The notes: generated from the letters alone by a model not told the origin. Counted from the first letter of the stretch, positions 44,136 through 53,565 are shown. The stretch: 64,000 nt of DNA from Microthrixaceae bacterium (GCA_016702505.1 JADJDU010000003.1:496001-560000); one strand, 5' to 3'. Made by a program: numbers and translations.

Positions 44136-45233
44136 TCAAGAGACCCTGACGGGCATGATCAGGTAGAGGAACTCCTCGGCTCCCTGAGCCCGGATAACCG
44201 CTGGCTTTTGGGCGTCGACGGTGTGGAGGGTGATCTCTTCTCCAGGCGACACCTCCACGCCGCTGAGTAGGTAGTCGGGGTTGAAGGCCACGGTGAGGTC
44301 TTCGCCCGAGTACTCCGCGTCGAGTTGTTCGTTGGCCTGGCCCACGTCTTGGGTGATGGCTACCAGTTCCAGGCCGTCTGAGCTCATCACGAGCCTCACC
44401 GGAGTGTTCGCTTCCCTGGCCATCAGCTTCACTCGCCTAACCGCTTCGACCAGGCTCTCACGGCTAACGGTGAGCTGGTTCGGATGGCTGGCCGGGATCA
44501 GGCCTCGATAGTTGGGGAACTCACCCTCGATCAGGCGGGTTGTAAGGCGAAGGTCGCCCACCTCGAAGGATGCCTCGCGCTCACCGAGGCGAAGGGTCAT
44601 CTCCTGCTCCGATCCCAAAAGCCTCTCGAGCTCCCTGAGGGCACGAGACGGAACGAGCACGCTCTGGCCTTCACCCATGACCGAGGTGCCAGGGATGTCC
44701 CTCACTGCGAGACGGTAAGAGTCGGTGGCCACCAGGCGAAGACCACCGGATTCCGCCGCGAGCAACACACCGGTCAGGATCGGTCGGGCATCGTCGGCGC
44801 TGGCTGCTGGGACGACTTGGTGCAGCGCAGTGGCGAATTCTCCAGCCGAGATCGTGACCGCATCATCGGCGGGCATGGTCAGTCGTGGAAACTCATCGGC
44901 GGGTAGGAGACGGATCGAAGACTCAAATCGCCCGGCGACGATGGTGGCCTCGTCTGCTTCACAGGAGATCTCAACTCGGGGATCTCCAAGGGACTTGACC
45001 ACGTCGAGAGCGATCTTCGACGGGAGAACGGCCACGCCATCACGCTCACCCGCTACCTCGATCCTGGTTTCAATGGTGAGCTCCAGGTCGCTGCCGGTGA
45101 GCTTGAGCTGGTTGCCGGTGAGCTCGGCCCGGACGCCGGACAGGACCGGTAGAGAACCGCCTCGGTTGGCGACGGCCCGACCGGCGGCGCCGAGGGCTTC
45201 AACGAGTCGGTCACGCTCACAACGGAACTTCAC
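44136..45233 (-). CDS. dnaN: DNA polymerase III sliding clamp (beta subunit)
   Basis: 365 residues starting MKFRCERDRLVEALGAAGRAV, three repeated clamp domains, ending EEFLYLIMPVRVS. Length and end are standard for DnaN. It tethers polymerase III to DNA. Separated from dnaA by a 338-base region with DnaA boxes. Confidence 0.97.
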   Translation of the reverse strand: MKFRCERDRLVEALGAAGRAVANRGGSLPVLSGVRAELTGNQLKLTGSDLELTIETRIEVAGERDGVAVLPSKIALDVVKSLGDPRVEISCEADEATIVAGRFESSIRLLPADEFPRLTMPADDAVTISAGEFATALHQVVPAASADDARPILTGVLLAAESGGLRLVATDSYRLAVRDIPGTSVMGEGQSVLVPSRALRELERLLGSEQEMTLRLGEREASFEVGDLRLTTRLIEGEFPNYRGLIPASHPNQLTVSRESLVEAVRRVKLMAREANTPVRLVMSSDGLELVAITQDVGQANEQLDAEYSGEDLTVAFNPDYLLSGVEVSPGEEITLHTVDAQKPAVIRAQGAEEFLYLIMPVRVS

Positions 45234-45571
45234 GAGGACTGCTCACTTTCTCCGGAGAGGTGCGTGTAAAGAAGTTGATGGTGGTGGTAGGGGGTGTGGA
45301 TTGTGGACAACGGCTCAACCGTGCAGGTCAGAGCCGGTGCCGGGTGTTCCCGTTTCATCCCCAGCGTTCCACAGCGAACAGGTGGGAGCGGGGATGGCTG
45401 GGGAACACGGGACCCTCGATCCCCAGATGATCCTGTCCTGGCTACCGGTTTTTCCCAAGCGTTCCACAGGGTAATCCGCTCACCAATTGGCGCTACCCCC
45501 AGATCCCTGTGGACAACAGTGGAAAACTGTTGTGACGGCAGACACCGTACACCAGCGCTTTCCATGCCGTT
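45234..45571. other. oriC: Candidate oriC, dnaA-dnaN intergenic region
   Basis: 338 bases with a cluster of DnaA-box-like sites: consensus TTGTCCACA in reverse at 45301-45310 and 45508-45516, TGTGGATTG at 45295, GTTCCACAG at 45366-45374 and 45461-45469, and GTGGAAAAC at 45519-45527. This is where actinobacterial origins usually lie. The AT-rich unwinding element is not obvious. Confidence 0.75.
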
Positions 45572-46951
45572 TCAGCCACCCTTGCGTATCTGTTGCACCA
45601 GCTCGGAGACCTGGTCGTAGATCTGGCGACGTTCCTTCATGAGGGCTTTGATCTTCTCCACCGCATGGATCACCGTGGTGTGATCACGTCCACCGAACTC
45701 ACGAGCGATGGCGGGGTAGGACAGATCGGTCAATTCTCGGAAGACGTACATGGCAATCTGGCGAGCGGTTACCAGCGGTCGACTACGGCTCTTGCCCTTG
45801 AGATCCTCGACGGTGAACTCGAACATGGTTGCGGTGGCTTCCAGGATCACTTGGGGCGTGATGGGTCTGGGCTGACGATCGCCGAGGATGTCGTGGAGGT
45901 GGCGTTCGGCTTTCTCCAGGGTGAGCGGTTCCCTGTCCAGATTGGCCAGCGCCGATACCCGGTTCAGCGCACCCTCTAGCTCGCGGATGTTGTCGGTGAT
46001 GTTCGTGGCGATGAACTCGAGGACCTCATCGGGAATCGCCACCGTCTCGCCCTCGGCCTTCTTGCGCACAATGGCAAGGCGGGTCTCGAGGTCTGGCGGC
46101 TGGATGTCGGTGATCAGACCGCCCTTGAACCGGCTACGAAGCCGGGCCTCCAACGTCGAGATGGCGTCGGGTGGACGATCCGAGCACAACACCAGCTGCC
46201 TTCCACCGCCGTGGAGAGCGTTGAAGGTGTGGAAGAACTCCTCTTGGGTCTCCTTGCGGTTCTCCAAGAACTGGATGTCGTCGACCAACAAGACGTCTAC
46301 CTCGCGGTAGCGCTTCTTGAAATCAGCCGAGGTCTTGTGACGGATCGACTCGATGAACTGGTTCAGGAACGTCTCGGTGCTGACGTAGCGAACGACGTAG
46401 TGGGGGTAGTTGACCTCTATGTAGTGGCGTATGGCGTGAAGCAGGTGCGTCTTGCCCAGACCAGCATCGCCGTAGATGAACAGCGGGTTGTAGGAACGCC
46501 CAGGCGTCTCGGCCACCGCAAGGGCAGCGGCATGGGCAAATCGGTTCGAGGGCCCGATGACGAACGCCTCGAAGGTGAGGTTGTTGTCGTCTATGAGCCC
46601 AGGCCCCGGTATCGGTGTCTCCTCGGTTGGACCAACGATCGCAGGGGGAGCGCCGAGCAAGGCATCTAGAGGATCATCGAACAGGGTCGGTTCGGCCGCG
46701 TCGGGCTGGACGGTGAGCTCGATGGTGAGGGGCTCGCCGGCGCTGTCGCGGGCGATGTCCTCCACCAACGACATGTAGCGGTTCTCGACTCGGTCCTTGA
46801 CCACCGCGCTGGGAACCGACAAGACGAACGTCATGTCCTCAAGAGATATGGCGGTTATGTCCTGGAAGGTCGATCTCCAAACCGCATCGGAGACCTGGGC
46901 CTGCAGGGCGGTTTGGCACGTCGCCCACAGGTGCTGCGCATCTGGTGCCAC
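45572..46951 (-). CDS. dnaA: Chromosomal replication initiator DnaA
   Basis: 459 residues from the GTG at 46951, with AGGAGGG 12 bases upstream; the frame is open for another 157 codons but those read through DnaA boxes. Domain I begins QHLWATCQTALQAQVSD. The AAA+ domain has Walker A GDAGLGKTH and Walker B LLVDDIQF. Domain IV has FGGRDHTTVIHA, the DNA-binding signature. It opens the origin. Transcribed leftward with dnaN and recF. Confidence 0.97.
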   Translation of the reverse strand: MAPDAQHLWATCQTALQAQVSDAVWRSTFQDITAISLEDMTFVLSVPSAVVKDRVENRYMSLVEDIARDSAGEPLTIELTVQPDAAEPTLFDDPLDALLGAPPAIVGPTEETPIPGPGLIDDNNLTFEAFVIGPSNRFAHAAALAVAETPGRSYNPLFIYGDAGLGKTHLLHAIRHYIEVNYPHYVVRYVSTETFLNQFIESIRHKTSADFKKRYREVDVLLVDDIQFLENRKETQEEFFHTFNALHGGGRQLVLCSDRPPDAISTLEARLRSRFKGGLITDIQPPDLETRLAIVRKKAEGETVAIPDEVLEFIATNITDNIRELEGALNRVSALANLDREPLTLEKAERHLHDILGDRQPRPITPQVILEATATMFEFTVEDLKGKSRSRPLVTARQIAMYVFRELTDLSYPAIAREFGGRDHTTVIHAVEKIKALMKERRQIYDQVSELVQQIRKGG

Positions 46952-47374
46952 CGTGTGGACCGTCCCTCCTGATAACAGTTCCACAGCTAGTCCACAAACT
47001 GTGGAAAAGAAGGCTAGAGACGTCTGCCGGGTGGCGGACATCTCGAGCTGTGGATGCTGTGGGCGAGACACGGTACTTCGTGCCCCGGCTGGAGAGCGGA
47101 CCGTAGCACCGTGTTGGACCGGGCGTGCAAGAAGGCTTACGCGCCGGAGGAATCGACAGTCGCACAGGCCCTTCGATGCGACGTCGAGGGAGACCACGAT
47201 CGCTTCCTGAGGACCTGAGCTCGGGTTCGTCGGTTGCCTGTTTGGTGGCCCAAGGCGTAGCGTTGTCGGACGTTTCGCGCGTCGGGGTCGTTCCCGTGCA
47301 CGAATCAACACAGCCGGTGTCACGTCTGACACCAGGTCGGGCGCTGCCGCTCGGCCCCGAGGAGGATTTCCGAC
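46952..47374. promoter_or_regulatory. dnaA-rpmH divergent region with DnaA boxes
   Basis: 423 bases. DnaA-like sites crowd the dnaA side: GTTCCACAG 46978-46986, TAGTCCACAAAC at about 46988, CTGTGGAAAA 46999-47008, GCTGTGGATGCTGTGGG 47048-47062. These could serve dnaA autoregulation or be part of the origin. The rpmH side holds its promoter and an AGGAGGA ribosome-binding site (47360-47366). Confidence 0.6.
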
Positions 47375-47509
47375 GTGAAGAGAACTTTCCAACCCAACGT
47401 CCGCAAGCGGGCCAAGAACCACGGTTTCCGTAGCCGTATGTCGACCCGAGCCGGTCGCGCCATCCTGCGCAATCGTCGCCTCAAGGGCAGGGCCCGGCTG
47501 TCGGCCTGA
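47375..47509 (+). CDS. rpmH: 50S ribosomal protein L34
   Basis: 44 residues from a GTG: VKRTFQPNVRKRAKNHGFRS, then RMSTRAGRAILRNRR and LKGRARLSA. This is L34 without doubt; many actinobacterial versions also start MKRT(F/Y)QPN. First gene of the rightward rpmH-rnpA-yidD-yidC-jag-rsmG operon. The stop TGA overlaps the proposed CTG start of rnpA. Confidence 0.97.
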   Translation: MKRTFQPNVRKRAKNHGFRSRMSTRAGRAILRNRRLKGRARLSA

Positions 47510-47856
47510 TCGGCCGGATAACCGACCGCCGCACCTTCGAGGCCCTCCGCCACCGCGGAACGAGGGTACGCAGGGGACCTCTGGCCCTCGTGTACTTGCC
47601 CGAACCTCTCGACGGAGCGCCTCGCACCCGGGTGGCTTTTGCCATCACCCGCAAGGTTGGCTCGGCAGTGGTTCGAAATCGCCTCCGGCGACGGCTCCGA
47701 GCCGTGTTGACAGACATGGCCACGACCCTGCCACCAGGGGCGCTGCTTGTTTCGGCCAGCGTCGGAGCGGTGGAGCGGAGTCCCGCCGAATTGAGAGATG
47801 ACGTGGTCCGCTTGCTTGAGACGCTCCAAATCCAGTTATGTCGGGACCGGCCATGA
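47506..47856 (+). CDS. rnpA: Ribonuclease P protein component, CTG start proposed
   Basis: 116 residues if started at CTG 47506. The in-frame sequence from there reads IGRITDRRTFEALRHRG, and relatives typically begin MIGR(I/V). No ATG, GTG or TTG exists in frame between the stop at 47431 and 47590, and starting at 47590 would remove the first helix. The core RVAFAITRKVGSAVVRNRLRR is the RnpA signature that binds RNase P RNA and pre-tRNA leaders. The start overlaps the rpmH stop as CTGA, giving translational coupling. Confidence 0.85.
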   Translation: MIGRITDRRTFEALRHRGTRVRRGPLALVYLPEPLDGAPRTRVAFAITRKVGSAVVRNRLRRRLRAVLTDMATTLPPGALLVSASVGAVERSPAELRDDVVRLLETLQIQLCRDRP

Positions 47857-48143
47857 GCGTCATGGCCCGAGCCTTGCGCGCTCTGATCCACTCCTACCAG
47901 GTCGTTCGAGCCGGTAGGCCGTCTCCGTGTCGGTTCATCCCGTCCTGTTCCGCCTACGCCGCTGAGGCCATCGAGTCACACGGCGCGGGTCGGGGTTCAT
48001 GGCTGGCGGTGAAGCGAGTCTGTCGTTGTCACCCCTGGGGTGGACACGGCTGGGACCCGGTTCCCGAGGCGAACAAGGCCAACTTGGGTGTCAGCGGTGC
48101 GCCCAACCCATCTGACCACCTCACCGAACGGACGGTCGCCTGA
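47853..48143 (+). CDS. yidD: Membrane protein insertion efficiency factor YidD
   Basis: 96 residues from the ATG at 47853 that overlaps the rnpA stop (ATGA). Contains the Cys motif CRFIPSCSAYAAEAI and CRCHPWGGHGWDPVP, the full YidD signature. A small amphipathic protein aiding YidC-mediated insertion. Its stop overlaps the yidC start (TGATG). Confidence 0.95.
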   Translation: MSVMARALRALIHSYQVVRAGRPSPCRFIPSCSAYAAEAIESHGAGRGSWLAVKRVCRCHPWGGHGWDPVPEANKANLGVSGAPNPSDHLTERTVA

Positions 48144-49213
48144 TGTACAACGTCATAGCCAGGCCCTTGCAGTTCTATTACGAGCTCTGGCCCAGCTACG
48201 CCGGCGCCATCACCCTGCTCACGCTCACGGTGATGTTGGTACTGCTGCCCCTCACCCTCAAGGGCACGCGGTCGATGCTGGCCATGCAGAAGCTCCAGCC
48301 CGAGCTGAAGAAGCTTCAGAACCAACACCGCGACGATCGGCAGAAGCTGAACGAAGAGGTGATGAAGTTCTACAAGGAGAACAACATCAACCCCCTCTCG
48401 GGTTGCATGCCGCTGCTCCTACAGATGCCGATCTTCATCATCCTGTACCGGACCCTGCACGACCTGCTGTGGCGTGCGTCCTCGGGGTTCGACCTAGGCG
48501 CGGCCGCAGCCAGAGCCGCGAACGGGGTGAAGGGCGGGGTCTGGGAGCAGTACGGCAACTTCGCTCCCAAGCACCTTGATCCCACCTCTCAGCTCTACCA
48601 GGACCTGACCAAGACCAACGAGATGTCCTCGCTGGGCATGAACCTCGCCCAGTCGGCCCAGCAGGCCATGTCGGATGGGGCTGGGGTTGCGGCTCCCTAC
48701 ATCTTGTTGGTGATGGCCGTGGCCGGTACCAGCTACTACCAGCAGCGCCAGATCGCGGGCCGACCAGGCGCGGCCCAAGTGAATCCGCAACAGCAGATGC
48801 TCCTGAAGATCATGCCGGTCTTCTTCGCCTTCATCTCGCTGACACTCCCGGCAGGTCTGGTGGTCTACTTCCTGGTCTCCAACCTGTTCCGCATAGCTCA
48901 GCAGGCTTTGATCACCCGCACCATGTACAAGGATCACCCCGGAACGATTGAGACCACCGCCACCGATACTGACGAATCGTCAGCTAAATCCGGGGGTGGG
49001 ATCTTCGCCATGATCAAGGAACAGGCCAACGCCAGCTCCAAGGCACGTGAAGACCTCCAGAAGTCGAAGTCCACGGGTCAGGCTGTCTCCAAGCAGAGCA
49101 GCCAACCCAACTCCAAACCGTCCGGAAACCAACCGGCTGGGAAGGGCGGCGCACCGAGTCGGAGCGCCCCCTCCCAGGCCAACCGGTCCAAGGCCAAAAA
49201 GAAGCGAAGGTGA
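48143..49213 (+). CDS. yidC: Membrane protein insertase YidC/Oxa1
   Basis: 356 residues. Segments: a first membrane helix (about 17-40), a cytoplasmic hairpin loop (KLQPELKKLQNQHRDDRQKL), then LQMPIFIILYRTL and three more helices, ending in a basic tail (KAKKKRR). This is the Gram-positive-type YidC without the large periplasmic domain. It inserts membrane proteins with or without SecYEG. Confidence 0.95.
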   Translation: MYNVIARPLQFYYELWPSYAGAITLLTLTVMLVLLPLTLKGTRSMLAMQKLQPELKKLQNQHRDDRQKLNEEVMKFYKENNINPLSGCMPLLLQMPIFIILYRTLHDLLWRASSGFDLGAAAARAANGVKGGVWEQYGNFAPKHLDPTSQLYQDLTKTNEMSSLGMNLAQSAQQAMSDGAGVAAPYILLVMAVAGTSYYQQRQIAGRPGAAQVNPQQQMLLKIMPVFFAFISLTLPAGLVVYFLVSNLFRIAQQALITRTMYKDHPGTIETTATDTDESSAKSGGGIFAMIKEQANASSKAREDLQKSKSTGQAVSKQSSQPNSKPSGNQPAGKGGAPSRSAPSQANRSKAKKKRR

Positions 49214-49219
49214 TTTCCT

Positions 49220-50098
49220 ATGCAGTGGGTTGAGACTACCGGCCGAACGATTGAGGACGCCAAAGAGGCAGCTCTCGATCAGCTCGGCATCGACGAAGCC
49301 GAGGCTGAGTTCGAGATCCTGGAAGAGCCCAAGACCGGCTTGTTCGGACGGGTCAGGTCCGAGGCCCGCGTCCGGGCCCGGGTAGTTCCGCGCTCTCCTA
49401 GACCCAAGACCGAGCGACGGCCTCGGAAGCCCAAGTCACGCGCTGATGGAGCCAAGACCGCAGGTGCCAGTGATTCCTCCGGAGCTTCAGACCAGCAGTC
49501 TGAGGCCAAGGCCTCCAGCTCCCGTCCCAAGAGCTCGACACCCCGCGGCCGCGGCTCTCGAGACCGAAGCTCGGAAACGACGACCAACCAGGAAGGCAAG
49601 CAGATGAGTGACGAGATCGTGCCGATAGCACAACAGGCTGATGTCATCACCGGGTTCTTGGAAGGCCTCTTGACCTCCTTGAACATCGTGGGTTCCGTGA
49701 ACCGGACTCAGGTCGATGAGGACACCATCGAGCTTGATGTTGTCAGCGACAGCGCCGATCTAGGTCTGCTGATCGGACCCAAGGGTCAGACCCTGGCAGC
49801 GGTTCACGAGCTCTCACGGGCCGTCCTCCAGCGTCGGGAGCCGGGTCGCCACGAAGGCCGAGTCCGGATCGACATTGGGTCCTACCGCCAGCGTCGGCGC
49901 GAGGCCTTGGCCCGTTTCGTTCGTGACCAGGCTGCCGCGGTGGTCGAGTCGGGGGTCAGTCGGGCCTTGGAACCGATGAACGCGGTCGACCGGAAAGTGG
50001 TCCACGACACCGTCAACGAGATCAACGGGGTGTCGACCATCTCAGAGGGACAAGATCCCGACCGACGAGTGGTCATCGTTCCCAACTCGGCGGAGTGA
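49220..50098 (+). CDS. jag: Jag/KhpB RNA-binding protein
   Basis: 292 residues: Jag-N domain (QWVETTGRTIEDAKEAALDQ, 2-21), a long basic Ser/Pro-rich linker (about 55-125), a KH domain (LGLLIGPKGQTLAAVHEL) and a terminal R3H domain (RREALARFVRDQ...MNAVDRKVVHD). It binds RNA and in Gram-positives affects cell division and envelope. The operon position after yidC is standard. Confidence 0.93.
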   Translation: MQWVETTGRTIEDAKEAALDQLGIDEAEAEFEILEEPKTGLFGRVRSEARVRARVVPRSPRPKTERRPRKPKSRADGAKTAGASDSSGASDQQSEAKASSSRPKSSTPRGRGSRDRSSETTTNQEGKQMSDEIVPIAQQADVITGFLEGLLTSLNIVGSVNRTQVDEDTIELDVVSDSADLGLLIGPKGQTLAAVHELSRAVLQRREPGRHEGRVRIDIGSYRQRRREALARFVRDQAAAVVESGVSRALEPMNAVDRKVVHDTVNEINGVSTISEGQDPDRRVVIVPNSAE

Positions 50099-50709
50099 CG
50101 GTCTCAGTTTCTGCCCTCCTCGAGGAAAGCCGGTCACTGGGCTTCCTGGGACCGGGTCCCGTCGAAGATCACATCCGCCATTCACTGGCCTTCATAGACG
50201 CTGTCCCGACTGAACCATCGAAGGCCCTCGATCTGGGGGCCGGCGGTGGTCTCCCGGGCCTGGTGCTGGTGGCTGAGGTGTGGCCGACTACCTCGTGGAC
50301 ATTCCTGGATAGTCAAGCCAAGCGCACCGCGTTTCTGGCCCGCTCCGTAGAGGCGCTCGGACACTCGCACCGTGTCGAGATCGTCACCGACCGCGCCGAG
50401 GTTGTTGGTCGGGACGGCGTCCACCGATCCAGCTACGACCTGGTCGTATCTCGTAGCTTTGGTCCCCCCGCGGTGACCGCAGAGTGCGCCGCTCCCCTGC
50501 TTCGACCAGGTGGTCTGCTGGTGGTTAGCGAACCTCCTGAACCGGCGACGGATCGTTGGCCCAAGTCTGGCCTGGCTGAGCTCGGGTTGATAGTCGACCA
50601 CGCTGATGACAGGTACGGCGCTCATCTGATGGTGTTGAGGCGAACAGACGATCCCGTGGAAAAATATCCCCGCCGAACCGGGATCCCCGCCAAGCGTCCC
50701 CTTTTCTGA
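50095..50709 (+). CDS. rsmG: 16S rRNA (guanine527-N7)-methyltransferase
   Basis: 204 residues from a GTG overlapping the jag stop (GTGA). The SAM-binding motif is KALDLGAGGGLPGLVL (about 43-58), then FLDSQAKRTAFL and DLVVSRSFGPP. This is RsmG/GidB, which methylates G527 of 16S rRNA. Normally followed by parA; here about 3.5 kb of repeats, parS and IS21 intervene. Confidence 0.94.
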   Translation: MTVSVSALLEESRSLGFLGPGPVEDHIRHSLAFIDAVPTEPSKALDLGAGGGLPGLVLVAEVWPTTSWTFLDSQAKRTAFLARSVEALGHSHRVEIVTDRAEVVGRDGVHRSSYDLVVSRSFGPPAVTAECAAPLLRPGGLLVVSEPPEPATDRWPKSGLAELGLIVDHADDRYGAHLMVLRRTDDPVEKYPRRTGIPAKRPLF

Positions 50710-50783
50710 TCGCCCCGCATCGCGGCTTGCTACCGGGGACGCCAGGATCATCGTAGGGCTGGGCTTCGAGTCTCACGTCTCAC

Positions 50784-50797
50784 GTTTCACGTGAAAC
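50784..50797. promoter_or_regulatory. parS: parS centromere site 1
   Basis: GTTTCACGTGAAAC, the perfect 14-base palindromic core of the bacterial parS consensus, 75 bases after rsmG. Bound by ParB, encoded at 55183. Confidence 0.93.
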
Positions 50798-50829
50798 CGG
50801 GCATCGACTTAGCCTGGCTGAGCAGAAGG

Positions 50830-50955
50830 GCAGAGCCTTCCGGCGGAGTTCGGTCGCTGGCCTGACGGCCGACGTCTTCGCTGCGACGACCGGCAAAGCC
50901 GATCTCCGCAGGTCAGGAGCTCCGCCACAAAGGGCTCTGCCCCCGAACCCCCGCC
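50830..50955 (-). repeat. Interspersed repeat family 2, copy b
   Basis: Reverse-oriented counterpart of 42925-43033: GGGTTCGGGGGCAGAGCCCT, then TTGTGGCGGAGC, GCAGCGAAGACGTCGGCCG and CAGG in order. An inner inverted repeat (GGCAGAGCC... / ...GGCTCTGCC) near both ends could fold the whole unit. Confidence 0.8.
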
Positions 50956-51077
50956 CAGTCCTGTGACTTCAGCTCGTCAGACAGCCGAGCACTAACGGTG
51001 GCCGCACAGAGAACCCGTTTCGCCTGGGTGACCATGGAGAATCGAGCACAACCCAAGATCGATCGGTCGATCGAGGC

Positions 51078-51150
51078 TAAGGACCCGAGCGGAATGGTCC
51101 AGTCGTCATCGCTGTGAGCGTAATCAGACCAAGGCTTCGCCTCGGTCTGG
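51078..51150 (-). repeat. Interspersed repeat family 1, copy d (truncated)
   Basis: TAAGGACCCGAGCGGA, GTCGTCATCGCTGTGAG and the hairpin AGACCAAGGC-TTC-GCCTCGGTCT in reverse orientation. The outer half is absent; the IS21 left end begins right after the hairpin. Confidence 0.7.
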
Positions 51151-51320
51151 CCATTTTCGGCGGCCATGAGATTGTGCCCGGTGGCGGTCATGTAGCTGCC
51201 TGTTGGCGGCCAACGGTTTTGCCCAGTGGCGGACGGTTGGTCTGCCTTCGTTGAAGTCCGTTTCCTGCTGGTCCGTCGGTGGGGTTGCTTCTCCTACTCG
51301 ACTGGTCGGTCACCACAACC

Positions 51321-52817
51321 ATGACCATCGAGCAGGAGGAGCGAGTGAAGTCTCGCGAGGAGATCCTGAACATTCTGGAAGCGTTCGACCTGCTGGGTCG
51401 TTCCAGGGATGCCGGCGAGTTGGCCGGCTGCTCACATCACACCGTCGCCCGTTACGTCGAGAAGCGTGACGCTGGCGAGCTGGTTGACAATGGGCCCGAG
51501 CGGCGGGAGCGGATCATCGATCCGTTCCTGGCGAAGATCGAGGAGTGGGTGGAGCGCAGCGAGGGCAAGATCCGCGCCGATGTGTGCTTCGACAGGTTGC
51601 GGGCGCTGGGTTCACCGGGTCTGAGCGCACGGTGCGTCGGGCGGGCGCGGAGGTGAAGGCGAACCATCGCCGGGGTCGCCGCCGGGTGTATCGGCCTTGG
51701 ATTGTGGAGCCTGGCACGTGGGCGCATTGGGACTGGGGCACCGGTCCGAGTGTCGGGGCGGGCGACGTTGTTGTTCTGGGCCTGGTTGGCGTGGTCGCGG
51801 TTCCGGGTGGTGATCCGGGTCTGGGAACCCAAGCTGGCCACCACGATCAGCTGTCTCGATCGGGCGATGCGCGCCTTCGGAGGTGTGCCGACCTACTGGT
51901 TGACTGACAACGAACGGACCGTCACCACCGGCCACGTCGCGGGGATCGTGGTCCGACATCCGGAGATGGTTGCCGTCGTCGGTCACTACGGGGTCACGGT
52001 CGAGACGTGCGTTCCGGCCGATCCCGAATCGAGGGGAGGCGTCGAAGCAACCGTGAGGATCGCGACGGCTGATCTGGTCCCGACCGATGCAAGCTTGCGA
52101 GCGGCCTACAGGTTGTGGGCCGAGTTGGTCGAGGCGTGCGACGCGTTCATGGCCGAGGTCAACGGTCGGGATCATCAGGTGACCCGTCGCCCGCCGACGG
52201 CGATGTTGGTCGAGGAACAGGCCCGGCTGCACCGGCTCCCCGAACGGCCCTACACGAGCGTGTTCGGCGAGACCCGACGGGTCGGTTGGTCGGCGACGAT
52301 CAGCTACGGCGGGGTCTCCTACTCGGTCCCCCACGGGTTGGCCGATGAGACGGTGTGGGTGCGTGTCGATGGAGACGAGGTCGTTGCTGTGCAACTGCGG
52401 TCCTGCGGGCCCGGTCGAGGTTGCCCGGCATCGCCGTTCTTCACCGGGCAACCCACAGATCGACGACGCCCACGACCCGCCACGCCCCGACGGGCCCGGC
52501 CGCACACCGAAGCCGACCAACGCTGCGGAGGAGACGTTCCTCGCGTTGGGGGACGGCGCCCGCCTCTGGCTCATCGAGGCCGCCTCGGCTGGGACGGCAA
52601 GGATCAAGGTGAAGATGGGCGAAGCGGTCGAACTCGCAGCGCTCCACGGTGTCGGCCGGGTCGACTGGGCGCTCGGTCACGCCGCCGGGTTCGGCCGGTT
52701 CGCCGATGGTGACCTGGCACGAGCCTCGCGGCGAACCTGCCCGGACAACGACGTTCCGCCGATGAGGTCCATTCGTTGCAGACCGGCACCGCCGCGTGGG
52801 AAGGCTTCGGCCGATGA
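51321..52817 (+). pseudogene. istA: IS21 transposase IstA, four frameshifts
   Basis: Starts MTIEQEERVKSREEILNILE with an HTH (LAGCSHHTVARYVEKR). The frame changes near 51610 (ALG to FTGSERTVRRA), near 51760 (to GRATLLFWAWLAWSRFRVV, the DDE core), near 52400 (to GPAGPVEVARHR) and near 52720 (to the last 30 codons). Several of the breaks lie in short G runs. Catalytic-region residues in WLTDNERTVTTGH remain. The stop overlaps the istB start (ATGA), the normal IS21 arrangement. Confidence 0.85.
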
Positions 52818-53565
52818 CCACCACCTCGAACCCCGCGGATGACGTCGTCGATCTGTTGCGCCAGTTGCGGCTCCCCCACATGCGCGCCGCGGCCCCCGAC
52901 CTGCTCGCCACCGCGAAAGCCCAACGCTGGGACCCCGCTGAAGCGATCCGGGCACTGCCGCCGAGGAGCTCACCAGACGACAGGCCTCGTCGGTCAGGTC
53001 TCGTCGCAAGGCGGCCGGGTTCCCGACCGGCAAGACCTTCGACGGATGGGACGAGACCATCTCCTCCATCGCGGAGCCCACCCAACGAGCGTTGCGGACC
53101 CTCGAGTGGATCGACCGCCACGAGAACATCGTCGTCTGTGGTCCATCGGGCACCGGCAAGAGCCACTTCCTCGAAGCACTCGGCCACGCCGCCATCGACC
53201 AGGGCGCCCACGTCTCGTGGTTCAGTCTCGAACAACTTGGCGTCCTCATCGGACGGCACCGAGTCGACGACTCGACCAGCCGCGCCATCCGCAAGATCCT
53301 CCGCGCCGATGTGATCGTCATCGACGACATCGGCCTGCTGCCCGTGTCCGCCGAGACCGCCGAAGCGCTCTACCGCGTCGTCGACGCCGCCTACGAGAAA
53401 CGCTCCATCGCGCTCTCCTCGAACCTGCACTCCGCCGGCTTCGACGAACTCATGCCCAAGACCATCGCCAACGCGACCGTCGACCAGTTCCTACACCACG
53501 CCCACGTCGTGCTCACCGCCGGTGACAGCATCCGCCTCACCCACGCCACCACCAGCAAGGGGTGA
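52814..53565 (+). pseudogene. istB: IS21 helper ATPase IstB, one frameshift
   Basis: Begins MTTTSNPADDVVDLLRQLRL in one frame. Near 52955 it shifts to the frame reading ELTRRQASSVRSRRKAAGFP and on through Walker A GPSGTGKSH and Walker B VIVIDDIGLLP. The C-terminal ATPase part alone is an intact open frame from 53092. IstB is the AAA+ partner that selects targets for IstA. Confidence 0.85.

Noticed and set aside
46952..47422. In-frame N-terminal extension of dnaA giving 616 residues
   Set aside because: The extra 157 codons cross DnaA boxes and have no DnaA-like sequence; a GTG with AGGAGGG upstream gives the normal 459-residue length.
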